The notes beneath the pieces are model-generated. The model was given only the letters and a program-made list of their open reading frames with translations, did not search any database and had not been told where the DNA came from. The position numbers and the translations under genes are program-made. From contig NC_088303.1 in the NCBI RefSeq assembly GCF_032854445.1, forward strand, positions 31,103,265 through 31,167,264: DNA of 64,000 bases, in the 5' to 3' direction. Positions 47,099 through 59,180 of the stretch are shown here, piece after piece. This stretch comes from Liolophura sinensis (taxonomy: Eukaryota; Mollusca; Polyplacophora; Chitonida; Chitonidae). Numbering within the stretch: position 1 is the first letter of the stretch; each line of letters opens with the position of its first letter.

Positions 47099-50000
47099 AT
47101 GTCCACGCTTGGCTTAGTTTACTGTAAGTATTTGCTATGTTTGACCGAGATTACACTCAAGCCCCCCGAGAAAGACTTTTTCACAAAATATTCGTTTATT
47201 GGTGCATTTAGGGGCAAGTAATTTAAACACTATTTCGAAGTTTGAAGGGTCTGCAGAAATAAGGTGAAGGACCAATGCTTTCTCAGATCTTAATTTATTG
47301 ACCCCTAGTATGATAGCAATGGTGTTGTTATGACATTGTAGGGCCTACAATGAAACCATCTTTAGTGTTATAGGTCTGCGGTGTCCTGTATATTAATAGG
47401 TATAACTGTATAGTTTAAATGTTTCAGACGTTGAACCAATGGAGTTGATGGAAGCCATACCAGATGAAGATTTTGCAACTTCATGGTAAAGTTACTGGAT
47501 TGAATTTTTGAATAGATTTTTCATGTGGACGAAAAATCCAAACCTACATCCATGATTTAATGATGTCAGCTTTATAACTTAAAAGGTAGATGTGTATATA
47601 AAATAGCTTATTAAAGCTAAGAGCAAAGAAGTAAGCAAGCTTTAGTTTTTTCATAAACCAATAGGGTATAATGAGCATTAGAATTCAGAGTTTAATTGAT
47701 TCCCCCCCCCCCCAAAAATTGTCTTTGTATATACAATTTACACGTATTTTTCTTTCTCATAAATCACATTATTTCATGTTGTTAATATGATCTTGCTTTA
47801 TTATAAGTTACCGATATATCACGTACATGCAGTGAGAATTTGAATTGTTTTGTGCATGCACTGCATATAATAATCACCAGGCATTTGTTTTGTTTTGTTT
47901 TTTTGTCTATAACAACACCTCCCACTCTCCAGTAAACAAGTAACAGAGATTAGGGACTATTTTTACACATAGTCAGTTAGGCATTGCATTGGGTGCAGAT
48001 TATAATCCACAAATACTGTATGGTATTTTCTTGCAGGTAGTGTGAAATACATGTCATAATAACATGTACTTACAGCTTTACTTGGCATGTTTCATAGGTG
48101 CAGAATTAATAATTCTTTGTTTCCATTAAGGCCTTGAAATTAGAAAGGTACACCCTGTTTGTGCACATAGAGGTTTAAGCCAACAGTGATGGCTAAACAA
48201 TATATCACTGTGTATGATTGAGAAATTTAAATGACATTTAACTGTTCCTTTATAAGCAGATGTGCATTATAAAGTGGTTTGTAGACACCAGGTCTCCAAG
48301 CAGTAAATCTTTAGTGAACTCCGTATGTCATATGCAGTAATCACAGCAAATAAATCCCAGTTAATCTGCTAATCTTGGATTATGCACAAAGATTAATCTT
48401 TTCTTAGCAGATAGGATTATGTATGCGTTTTATGAGAGTATTTTGATCCAGTAAATATGGAGAGAATGTACATAGGTTTGCAGTTTGAGTATTAATCAGA
48501 TCTGTGGTTATGTAATCTGTGATGTAAGTTTTCCAAAAATTTACATTCCTTTGGTTTAGATAGGTTTAATTTTTAATACCTAAGCCATTCAGTGACATAA
48601 TCTAAAGAAGAGAGAATAAAACAACAGCAACAAAAACGACGATCCTGTTGAGTGCAATATAATATGAATCCTGTAAGGTCATAATTAACTCTTCTAAACC
48701 AAGCTCAGTCATGCCAGTCAAACTAAGCCCTCTTAGCAGTTAGGTTTATGTGTTGCAGATTGTATTATGACAAATGAACGCTTCAGAACTCTGCACTGTT
48801 TTGCAAATGAACCATGGAATTGTTTTGTTTTTCTTGCGGAGATTAGTAATTTGGTATCACATTTCTACACATGTGTACATGCATGCATCATCGTTGCACC
48901 ATGTAGTTACTTCTGATATACTTGCACATTTATGTTATCGTACCATACAGGTTCTAATTAACATCTCCATGTGGTATATTAAGGAATGAAATAATCTGTG
49001 AAATCTTCCTCTATTCAGTTCCAGTGATGTGGACACAACCTTCGACATGACGATTGGCCATATAGAGGACATCATTATGGGTAAAAACCATTATACTTAA
49101 TTTTTTGAAAGCAGTACTTATACAGTATTTGAACCACTTCCCCCTTGTTTCATATGTGTGAAAAATTTCTTTGTCTTGTTCTGATACAGCACATATCAAT
49201 ACTTGGTTTATATAATTAATTCTCTTTTACACATGACTAGCCCTTACTTGCTCCGTAGCTCTAGCCAGTGAGGTCTTGTGTTTAAGTCTCCCTCTTAGTG
49301 CCATATGTTTGGATGTTGTCAGGTATATTTACCACATGAAAGCCTTGTGAAATCCATGTTTTTTCCTGGTTGCTGCCCCAATAAATATAATTAATTCTCT
49401 TTTTACACATGACTAGCCTTACTTGCTCCGTAGCTCTAGCTAGTGAGGTCTTGTGTTTAAGTCTCCCTCTTGGTGCCATATGTTTGGATGTTGTCAGGTA
49501 TATTTACCACATGAAAGCCTTGTGAAATCCATGTTTTTCCGGGTTGCTGCCCCAATAAATTTTTTGGTATAAATTTTAAAATCTTTGTTTTTATGTTGCT
49601 TAAGACTATTCAAAGAATATGTGTATGAAAATCAGTAATACACAAAATTTACATGTGTGCAAGACCACATGACATCTGTTTTAAGCTGATCTGTTTGTAC
49701 AGTATAACATTGCCACTGAATGTAGTACGGTACAATCTAGAACTACATGTATATCTACAGCACTTGAAGTACTTTTGATTCTCCTTTGATTCACATGACG
49801 GAAAAACTACACTTTTGCGTAGCAAAAAGAAACCTTTGTGATTCACATCAGGAAAAGTAAATTTTTGCTGAAAAAATACTCTTGATTCTCATGTGATTCA
49901 ACAGAATCATCAGAAAATGTACATTTTTGCTTGATTGTTGCTTTTATTTGTTTTAGACGAGGAGTTCCAAGCGATGCAAACAGACTTCATGGAGAAGTAT

Positions 50001-52648
50001 TATCAAAACTTTGTTGACACAGAGGAAAATAAATTCATTTACACAGATATTCAGAAGGAATACGTAAGGAAACTTTCTCATATTTGGTGATCATAGTATA
50101 TCTTTTTCTGTAGCTAATTGTTTTTTGTTTGTTTTTTTTTTTATCCACAAGCATATGTTAACAGATGTGAAAAAAAAAAGAGAAAAAAGCAAGGGGAGCT
50201 GATGACGAAATTAATTGATCACTTGTGCAGACTGTAAGAGATATAACTATTTGTCTTCTAACTTTTAACCGGTCCTTGCTGCTCATTTGAAAAAGTGTTA
50301 TTCAAGGATTGTTGACTCAGTTGGTTCAAGGATCACATTGGTTTCCTTCAACCGTGAAAATTGACCTGAGTCATGTACTGCACATCACTTAAAGTTTGGC
50401 CTGTAGACATGAATGTTCAGAAGAACAGAGAGGGCATTAAAATGATTGTGTACATGTATTGTTGTGAAACCAATTCACAAGTTTTTCTGACCAGAAATTT
50501 TTCAAACTTTTCAAAATGTCTTAAGCGGCCCAAAGTAAGGATATATCAATCAGAATCAAGCAAAATGTGTTACTCAAAGTTTAAAGAGCTAAACATAGGT
50601 GATTTTACTTTAAGTGAAGAATTCCAGAGTACATTCACACAAGCACCAATGGACAAAAATAAATGAAATTTTGTAACTCAATGTCGTAAAAAAAATACAT
50701 ATGTATTCAAGCTCACTTTGCATGTCCCCCTACCTGGGCTTCAAACTCAGGTAAGATAAGTGCTTTAGAAAACGACTGACGTTTTTTTATGACTCCAGGT
50801 AGAAGGCTGTACTTGGCATCACTCTTGCAATTAGTCATGATGGACCATTAATTAGCTGGGACTTTGTTGTTGTGTTTTCAGACTCAGCTAATTGAGAGGA
50901 GACTGGAACAGGAGTTACTACAGAGGATACCAGGTTTTAACATGGCTGAGTTTACTAGGCAGTTGATGTAAGTTTTAATTGAGCTGTCGAAAAGATTGAA
51001 CCATTGTCAAAAATATGTCTGTTGGGAGTAACCCGGCTTACCCTCCAACAGGTCTGAAAAATGAACCAACAATTAAAGTTATTATTAGGCTATTGATGAA
51101 TATTTTTCCATATTTCTTCTCTCAATGTTAAGTTTTTTTAAAATCACTGTCTCTATTAGCCAGAGCACAAAGAGAATTTCTTTACCAACTTGCCCTGTTT
51201 TTATTTCTGATAGAGTTGGGTTACCCCCAGCAAAGAACTTTTAATGATTTCCTTGTGTAAAACTGCCTTTAACGAGCATGTTAATGAGTGCAATTATGGT
51301 CAATGAACTTCACTAGATTAAGGTGAATGTGTTAAAATTTTAGTCACACTTCATCAAACTTTATCAAACAACAAAAACTGGTCTGAAGCTTTCCCTTACT
51401 GAGACCACATTTTCTTCACAAATGAAGACTGTGCAAGCTTCTGCACAGACTCTGCAGTGATTTGCATATGCTGTCGTACTTGTGGAATTTTTCTTAGTAT
51501 ACTCTGCTTTTCATTCGACAACAACGGTCACGTGAGGTACAGATATATTCTCAAATCCTGCAGAAGACATGAAATGTGTCTGCTGACTAGGTTACCTCCC
51601 TTTGTTTGTGTCCAAAAACGGTCACATCGCTGAAGCAATTCATCAATACAGGATAAATTCGTTCCATGGTCACTCAGTTATAGGATACACAAATATATGG
51701 TGTCAGTAATCTTCATATTAATCTTCATAATTACTGACGCCATATATTTGCGCATCCTATCACAGAGTCACCATGTAACTAATAATACACAAATAAAACG
51801 TAACGTGTAAGGAATTGACATGTACAGCTTCCTTTGCACATTTAGTTTGTGAGATATGCTTTTTTCAAAGGTGTTCTGATTTATATTGGATATTTCTTTA
51901 CAGAACCAGAAAGAATGAGCTTGAAGGAGAAATCTTTGAGATTTTGCTAACTTTCACAGACTTTATGGCATTCAAGGAAATGTTTTTGGATTACAAAGCA
52001 GTAAGTAACTTACCCACATTAATATATGCTATTTAATGCATACATCCACTTAATGATTGAAAGAAAAGCATTGATTCACTGAATGACATGACATGGACAT
52101 GAAAGAGAAATATTCTGTTTTATAAGCCTACAAACGCTTAACGATGGCAAGAAAAGCACGCATTGATTCACTAAAAGACATTACATATGAAAGAGAAATA
52201 TTCTGTTTTATCAGCATACACTCGCTTAATGATGGAAAGAAAAGCACGCATTGATTTACTGAATGACGTCACATATCGACATGAAAGAGAAATATTCTGT
52301 TTTGTAAGCATACACCCGCTTAATGATGGAAAGAAAAGCACGCATTGATTCACTGAATGACGTGACATATGGACATGAAACAGAAATATTCTGTTTTATA
52401 AGCATACTCCACATACACCAGGAATATTCTGGTTTACTCTCAATGTGGAGTAGCCTTTCCAGGTGACTCACACTTTTCACCTGGAATATAAACTTTGTTC
52501 TATTTCTGGTTTTCAGGAGAAAGAGGGCCGTGTTGTAGACTTCAGTGATGGAATTCTCGTTACACCATTAGCCAAAGACTCTGCCTCAGACCTTGTGTTA
52601 GACAGTGCTCCCTTGTCTCTCTCCGGTCATCCATTTATCTCACAGTAA
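47099..52648 (+). CDS. ARL2BP: ARL2-binding protein (BART), complete
   Basis: Seven coding exons: 47099-47123, 47428-47485, 49019-49080, 49957-50063, 50882-50967, 51904-52000 and 52517-52648. All have GT-AG borders and add up to 567 nt (188 aa plus TAA). The family core is clear: FDMTIGHIEDIIMDEEFQ, FMEKYY, DTEENKFIYT, LLQRIPGFNMAEFT and LLTFTDFMAFKEMFLDYK match vertebrate ARL2BP (about 163 aa) almost position for position. The protein is an all-helical effector that binds GTP-bound ARL2. In vertebrates it is linked to STAT3 nuclear retention, mitochondria and cilium/centrosome function. The tail after EKEGR is longer and unlike vertebrates. Start choice: in-frame ATGs occur at 47099, 47439 and 47448. 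The last aligns best with the vertebrate start, so the first 15 residues may be an extension or untranslated. Confidence 0.95.
49211..49562 (+). repeat. 175-bp tandem duplication in ARL2BP intron 3
   Basis: The segment starting TATAATTAATTCTCTTTT and running through CTTGCTCCGTAGCTCTAG, GATGTTGTCAGGTATATTTA and GCTGCCCCAATAAAT occurs twice, at 49211 and 49386, with only a few differences. The near identity indicates a recent event. The phrase GTGTTTAAGTCTCCC resembles a B box, so the unit may derive from a SINE. Confidence 0.93.
51662..51779. mobile_element. MITE-like foldback in ARL2BP intron 5
   Basis: Two arms of about 48 bp, containing ATAGGATACACAAATATATG on the left and CATATATTTGCGCATCCTAT on the right, are inverted copies at roughly 85-90% identity with a loop of about 20 bp. 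There is no coding content. The structure fits a small non-autonomous DNA element or palindromic duplication. Confidence 0.7.
52050..52415 (+). repeat. 94-bp tandem repeat in ARL2BP intron 6
   Basis: About 3.7 units with GAAAGAGAAATATTCTGTTT, GCATACACCCGCTTAATGAT and AAAGCACGCATTGATTCACT. GAAAGAG recurs at 52101, 52189 and 52283 (88 and 94 bp apart). It fills most of the 516-bp intron. Confidence 0.93.
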
Positions 52649-54841
52649 TCTCGCCATGGTGCCTCTCCCCAGTTAACCCCGTCCAGTCCGCGCTCCTACC
52701 TTGTGTGCATTGTCATGTGGGAACCAAAGGGTCCAAACTCTATCACAGATGTCTCAACATGTCATTTTGTGAGAAACCAAAGGGCCTACCCAATCAGTGA
52801 AATTTGTGAAATATTGGAATATACTCTTGTGGTTATGGATTTGTCAGAAGGTATACAAGACTTGATCTGCTGCATGTGTTTTTGAGAGAAACTGACCTTT
52901 TGGTTTCACGGAGTATGTACGCACACTCAGGTCTTCCCTTAACCTGCCTGCTTGTATAAATATGCTGATTATATGACACTGTAAACCCTGTTGCTGAAGC
53001 ACCAACTTGTAATCTCTGTAACATCATTAACATAACCTGTCTGTATTATATACACTCTTCTTGGGTTCTTTAAAAGAAGTCCTCAAAAATCATTTGGGTG
53101 AATATCAGAAGGAGGCAAAGCAAATTTTATCTTTTCAACATCAGGCTTTTATTATTTTGATTTACCAGTTTTGGAGAAGCCATTCAGATATAAATTTTAC
53201 ATTTTTCCTGTGTGAAATCATTGCAGAATAGTTCAAGGAATCTACAACATTTTACTGTCATTTTATTTCCAAACACTATACAAAAAAATGTGGAGTTTAC
53301 CCTGCCCATTTCTAATTGAAGATCATAATCTGAGGTTACATTTCGTATTCGCTGTAGAATGTGTCTTATTAAAGTATTAAATGTTTGACACGTTTGATAC
53401 AATTTCCAGTGTCATGAAATTGTTTGTTGAAATGGTAACATTTGAATTAGGAGTGTGTTAATTTTTACAATGTGTGTATAATGATCGCATAAATTGAGGT
53501 CCCAAAATGTCACCAGATTTAGCTGTAAAGTGAAGTGTGAAGATTGTGTTCTCTAATTTCTAATGTAGGTCCTATTGCCGGAGCATAATTAGTGCCAAGA
53601 GTGTTTTTTTATTTATTTGTTTATTTCATGTTAATAGATGTATGTTTTAGATCTTTGACCAGTATGGGTAGATGTCATTAGGCCTTACTGGGAACTCTGC
53701 CTGCCCTGTCATAATATTATCCTCTACTGTGTAAAAACATGTTGTTCTTAGCTCTAATGCAGCATTACTTGTGTAACAAACACTGTCCTACCTCTGTGAA
53801 GCAGTCAGCGTAATTTGGGATTATTTTTGTGTTGAGGCAGGCAGAGTTTTCCATGTTACCCTGATATGCTTGAAAATGTGATGGTTAGCTTGACTGTACC
53901 ACTGCTGATTGCAGGCCATAAACGAGTACTGTTTATAATGATGTGATTGGTTATGTAGTGTTCTGTCCCAGTTAAGATATTCTGCTCTGCTGTGCATCAA
54001 TTGCTGTGTGAAAAACGTGAATGTGGTACCTGTTGCCACTTAAAATGTGTGGTACAGGTTGCTACCTAAAATATGTGGTACATATTTTGTCCAGTGCTCC
54101 ATGCCCTGTATATAACCGTCTCAATGCTGAAGCATTTGTATTCTCCGTCCACTTTCTGTAGTGTAAGTTGTAACATGAAGATATTGTATATTTTAAATCT
54201 CACGTTAAATTGCACTGTGTTTGAAAGACTCCTGTCTGTCTTGTACAGGTATTGCCATGGTCATTGTTGGTTTGCAGGACATTTAGAACGTGTAGAAAGC
54301 TAAATTTTCTTTTCAGGTGTATTGTCAGTAATGTCAGTGCAAGGTAACATCTTTGTGATGGTTAGTATCTGTCGTAACCTTAGACATTTGTCTAATGCTT
54401 TAGTTTGTCGTAGGTTTTTGTGGGTTTTGTTTTTTTTCAAACATGACGTATTGTAATTTATATGTACTTTTCTGTGTTTAACTTATGCTGTTTAATCATA
54501 ATTTAACGAGATATGTTCACTAATGTGGCGGTTACAAACATAATTCTCATCAGTAAAGGAAGATTTCTCATTGTATGGATGGTAGAATGTGTTCGAATCT
54601 TGCTTTGTATCATGCCTTTAGAACAAAACTGGAACGCTTTGGTCCGAAGACTCCAGGAATACATTTATCCATAGCAACTAAAACTTGTGCCAAATGCTTC
54701 CCTCAATCCAACATTTCCACTGAAATGCAGGAAAGCAAAATTGCTTGTAGACTAGATGTATTGATTTATTTACAGGGCAGAAAATGCCAGATGTGGGAAC
54801 ACTTACAGCCAAAGTAGTGTGCTCAAGCAAAACATTTATTC
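52649..54841 (+). other. ARL2BP 3' UTR and downstream
   Basis: AT-rich sequence after the ARL2BP stop. Two overlapping-range ATTAAA hexamers at 53368-53373 and 53376-53381 would give a 3' UTR of about 0.75 kb. AATAAA at 55588-55593 and 55813-55818 would allow one of about 3 kb. The choice cannot be made from sequence. No other gene is seen. Confidence 0.5.
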
Positions 54842-55022
54842 AGTTGTGTGATTGGTGTTTTACGCCATACCCCAAGAATATTTCACTTGCCACATACGAT
54901 GGCAGTCAGCATAAGGTGGTGAGAAGAAACTCATGACCATCCACAGGTTGCTGGAACACCTTTCCATGTAAGACCGGACAGGAAACCAGCAGCCCCTGGA
55001 TTTGAACTCTAAGCAAGTGAAA
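54842..55022 (-). mobile_element. SINE copy, reverse, partial
   Basis: GTGATTGGTGTTTTACGCCA, CCCAAGAATATTTCACTTGC, ATCCACAGGTTGCTGG and TGGATTTGAACTC (complement of the B box). The A-box end is missing. Confidence 0.8.
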
Positions 55023-55883
55023 CATTTCAATTTTATCTCATCCTTGCATTAAAGTCAGATTTGATATGAATGCCCATATAAACCGAAGGCTGTTTATCCA
55101 TGTGTAAAGTAACTGCTGCTTGTGCTCCTCTCATGTCCTTTTACTTAATCTAGAACTAGACCAAAGCTTACTTCCAGATTCCAAAAAGCTGTTTGTGACT
55201 CAAGTCAAAATTTAAAACCTCTTCACAATGCTCATTTTATGGTACTGAAAGTTGAAATTTAGACACACTTGCCCCAGAGCTGTTTCACAAGTAGGTAGTG
55301 AACAGCCAACCAAAATACAGGAAGAATTCCTTTGTGTGATCATCCTTGGAACAAGTTTCACTTTACATCGGATAAGCTACGAGCCCAGGTTGGGAGGATT
55401 TGACTTTGAAAGTCTGACCAGTTGTGGAGCTCTCACTATTGAGATCTTCATGACACGTGCACATGAACAGCTTTTATATCTGTTTGGAGACACAGTTTTT
55501 GTTTGATCACTTCAAAGTCAAGATGGCATGGATTCCTTCACACAAAAACACACACACACATATTTGTAACTTTATATAAATCACTACAATAAATCAAATT
55601 TATAATCGTTTTACAACACCTACATTGTTCGTTTTTGGAAATCTGTTGTCAGCTAGTAAGGCCCAAACCTCCACACATATCTAAGTTTACAACAGTGCTG
55701 TGTAAGGTCATTAATTCTTCTGTAGTTTCCCCATAATATGACGTTTTCTGTACAGCTGTAATGTATTAATATCTTGTTTTGTACTTGTATGTAGTTCTTT
55801 ATAGCCTTGGACAATAAATTCACATGAGTTTAACAGTATGTTGCGTTTTTTATTACTGACCATCTGTCATTCTCCTGTTCTCT
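55023..55883 (+). other. Non-coding, possible late poly(A) sites
   Basis: About 55170-55310 resembles 36860-37000 (family F). A short (CA)n run lies near 55548. AATAAA hexamers at 55588 and 55813 may serve ARL2BP. No gene seen. Confidence 0.4.
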
Positions 55884-56122
55884 GATGCCAGAGCCTCTGT
55901 GCCCTAGAGGCTGGCGTGAGTAAAGCACCATGACCCAGGAGCATCTCACCTATGAGATTGCTGTGAGTTCAAGTCCAGCTCATGCTGGCTTCTATTTGTA
56001 AATGGGAAGGTCTGGCAGCACCCTGCAAATGATCGTGGGTTTCCCCATCATAATGCTGGTTGCCGTAGTATTTATACTACAGTAATTACCATTGAAATTT
56101 TCTAGAGTACGGCATAAAACTC
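55884..56122 (+). mobile_element. Diverged SINE copy
   Basis: ATGACCCAGGAGCATCTCAC, GTGAGTTCAAGTCCAGCTCA, shortened core and GAGTACGGCATAAAAC. An insertion of about 35 bp with ACTACAG splits the usual TATAAGTGAAATATTC segment. Confidence 0.82.
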
Positions 56123-57661
56123 CACTCCACCCAGAAAGCAGTACATTTATGACAGTTATGGAGTGATTGTTAATTCAGTATGAGTTTTCTTGAGTCATCT
56201 CCAAAAAGGACATACACCAGTTTTACCTTCATTTCTCAAAATTGGCAAGTTGTGTGATCTTGTTGGCTTATTGTTGACATGTATAATGAACGGAGAATTC
56301 TAAACCAACATGTAATCACACTATCCGTGGGCCCATTCCATTCACTACCCGGTGGCCACTGGAGGACTGGAGTGACCAGTGACATGTTATTCCATTGGCC
56401 ACTGCAGGAGGCCAGTATCGCCACTGCCGCCACCCAGCCTGACTTCGGTGGAGTCGTTGGCATGTAGTTTCACGTGATATGATGCGACTTGCGGAACATT
56501 GGGACGTCACACTGTATCCTCTGGGTAACCACTGAATCTGCCACCAGTGGCTGTCAGATCGAAGAATGGAACGCGCCCCATGTACTCTGAACGTTTCACA
56601 CTCGTTAAGAGCTGTGTCAGATACCTGTGATGGCCGGGTGGTAAATATGTTTTTCTCACAGTCACTGCGCCACTAGGAGCTGGTTCAGTCCCACCCTCAG
56701 ACATAGCATTGTCTAGATTCCCCAACCCCGAGGGTATTGTGGACCTAGGTTACAATATGAAGAACTCAATTGCACCCAATAGGCTTTATGTGGTCTTGCA
56801 GGATGTTTGCATTCCACAAATATCAAGTACACTTTGCAGTGAAAATATCTGTCACGTGCAGGAAAAAGGTAAGGAATGTTTCATGATAGAAGCGGGTGTT
56901 CATTCAGCTTCCTCCAACCAGGAATTAGTTTGTGTTCCACTGATGCAGGAAAGCTAATATATATGTTGGTTGTTGTATTAAAAATGCAGACACTGCTGGT
57001 TCACAAACGGTAAAATGACAGCATACAACTCTTATACCACAGTGAATAATTCAAGAGCACGATACACAGCAATTTAAATTAACAAATAAATACAAAAACC
57101 TAAGTTGCAAAACACCTGCAAAGTTCAGCCAGCTCTTGTAAGCCAAAACGATAAAAATTAATTTTCCATAAAAACCATACTAGGTATAAGACCTGTGACC
57201 AAATTAAGAGATCAAGTACAAAGCTAGACGTCAATACTGGAATATCTGCAAAAAGCAGGCTCACAAACAATTTAATTTCTTTTGTGTGTGCATTGTACCT
57301 CTATGCAAAATTTTTCACATCTCTTTTCTAAAAACAGTTACAAGTACATACATTTAAGCAGTGATAAGTCTTCCATAACGTGATGAAAACTTTAATTTTC
57401 AGATGTTGGCATTTTTGGGTAATTATTTCTCATTCTGTACAAAAATAAATGTGCATTAAGTCTTTGATGACCCTAACCCGGGTCTCCAAACTCAAAATTC
57501 AACGAGGATGCTGGAACCATTAGGCGACAGAAGCAGTCTCATAGTTACAAGAAGACATTGATTTGAAGTGTCCGAATGTTTTCGTCTCCCCACCCACCCA
57601 GTTAACCATGCCTTCAATTACTTTTCAACCTCTCTTCATCTTGCATGAACACAATCTGTAT
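56123..57661. other. Intergenic stretch with a GC-rich patch
   Basis: About 56320-56740 is clearly more GC-rich than its surroundings and carries overlapping 60-76-codon frames on both strands, with no family motif and no obvious splice borders. The remainder to 57661 is AT-rich. It may hold the 3' end of NUP93 transcripts, though no AATAAA on the minus strand stands out. Confidence 0.4.
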
Positions 57662-58045
57662 TTTGATGGTTGGACATGTCAAAGGGTGTGATTCTCCTCA
57701 GCACTGTTTATCACTGTAAGTTGTGTCATAGTTTCTGAATCGTTCAATAACCTGGACTCCGGCCGTAAGTGGGAAGGTCTGCCAGCAACCTGCGGATGGT
57801 CGTGGGTTTCCCCCGGGCTCTGCCCGGTTTCCACCCACCATAATGCTGGCCGCCGTCGTATAAGTGAAATATTCTTGAGTACGGCGTAAAACACCAATCA
57901 GAAAAAAAAAAAAAAAAAAAATAACCTGGACCTCTGTCTATACCAGGCTAGTCTTCGTATCACTAGATACCTGAGCACATAGGGAGATTTATGCACAATG
58001 GTTCACAAGGACTTGTAGCACCCTCTGACATGTCCAACCATCAAA
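57662..58045. repeat. Inverted repeat pair around a SINE
   Basis: About 27 bp at 57662-57688 (containing GATGGTTGGACATGTCAAAG) is the near-exact reverse complement of 58019-58045 (containing TGACATGTCCAACCATCAAA), with one mismatch. The arms are 330 bp apart and enclose the SINE at 57758-57919. Without the SINE the loop would be about 155 bp. Confidence 0.9.
57758..57919 (+). mobile_element. 5'-truncated SINE with target-site duplication
   Basis: Begins at TCCGGCCGTAAGTGGG in the core and ends in a poly(A) run after CACCAATCAG. AATAACCTGGAC is present on both sides (57746-57757 and 57920-57931). This is the signature of incomplete reverse transcription during LINE-driven insertion. The core is close to consensus, so the insertion is probably young. 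It is antisense to NUP93 and may lie in its 3' UTR. Confidence 0.95.
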
Positions 58046-59180
58046 CCAGTCTAACTTTGTTATCATTTCCAGATGTGCTTCCCACAATCATTCAGTTTAT
58101 GAGTTCATGAGGACTTCAATCTGAACCAGTCTAGCATTGGTATCCCCTGATGAAAATTCCTACACACATCAGCTCATGAGGACTTCAATCTGTACCAGTC
58201 TAGCATTGGTATCCCCTGATGAAAATTCCCACACACATCAGTTCACGATGACTTCAATCTGTACCAGTCTAGCACATATATCCCCTGATGAAAATTCCTA
58301 AACACATCAGTTCACAATGACTTCAATCTGTACCAGTCTAGCATTGGTATACCCCGATGAAAATTCCCACACACATCAGTTCATGAGGACTTCAATCTGT
58401 ACCAGTCTAGCATTGGTATCACCTGATGAAAATTCCTACACACATCAGTTCATGAGGACTTCAATCTGTACCAGTCTAGCATTGGTATCCCCTGATGAAA
58501 ATTCCCATACACATAAGTTCACAATGCCTTCAATCTGTACCAGTCTAGCATTGGTATTCCCTGATGAAAATTCCCATACACATAAGCTCACGATGACTTC
58601 AATCTGTACCAGTCTAGCATTGGTATCCCCTGAAGAAAATTCCCACACACATCAGTTCACGATGACTTCAATCTGTACCAGTCTAGCATTGGTATCCCCT
58701 GAAGAAAATTCCCACACACATCAGTTCACGATGACTTCAATCTGTAACAGTCTAGCATTGGTATCCCCTGATGAAAATTCCACACACATCAGTTCATGAG
58801 GACTTCAATCTGAACCAGTCTAGCATTTGTATCACCCGATGAAAATTCCCATACACATCAGTTCACGATGACTTCAATCTGTACCAGTCTAGCATTGGTA
58901 TCTCCTGATGAAAATTCCCACACACATCAGCTCATGAGGACTTCAATCTGTACCAGTCTAGCATTGGTATCCCCTGATGAAAATTCCCACACACATCAGT
59001 TCATGAGGACTTCGATCTGTACCAGTCTAGCATTGGTATCCCCTGATGAAAATTCCACACACATCAGTTCATGAGGACTTCAATCTGTACCAGTCTAGCA
59101 TTGGTATCCCCTGATGAAAATTCCCACACACATCAGTTCATGAGGACTTCGATCTGTACCAGTCTAGCATTGGTATCCCC
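58044..59180 (-). repeat. 69-bp minisatellite made from the NUP93 last exon
   Basis: There are 16 recognisable units plus a decayed one at 58044-58096. On the minus strand each unit is GGGGATACCAATGCTAGACT, GGTACAGATTGAAGTCCTCA, TGAACTGATGTGTGTGGGAA, then TTTTCATCA (69 bp; two units are 68). It reads [19 protein letters not shown], the conserved NUP93 C-terminus, followed by about 20 bases of UTR. The unit nearest the intron (59133-59180) is the real coding end. The other units fall after its stop. Variants include VIVN for VLMN in about half the units, and loss of the stop (TGA to TTA) in two adjacent units near 58513 and 58582. Confidence 0.96.

Noticed and set aside
58445..58648. Second NUP93 C-terminal exon or pseudogene
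   Set aside because: The reading [11 protein letters not shown] occurs in every unit of the array; only the unit contiguous with [11 protein letters not shown] at 59133-59252 has the exon body.
58317..58799. 160-aa plus-strand open frame
   Set aside because: It is the antisense of the 69-bp NUP93-derived array. Length 69 is a multiple of three, so the antisense frame stays open without being a gene.
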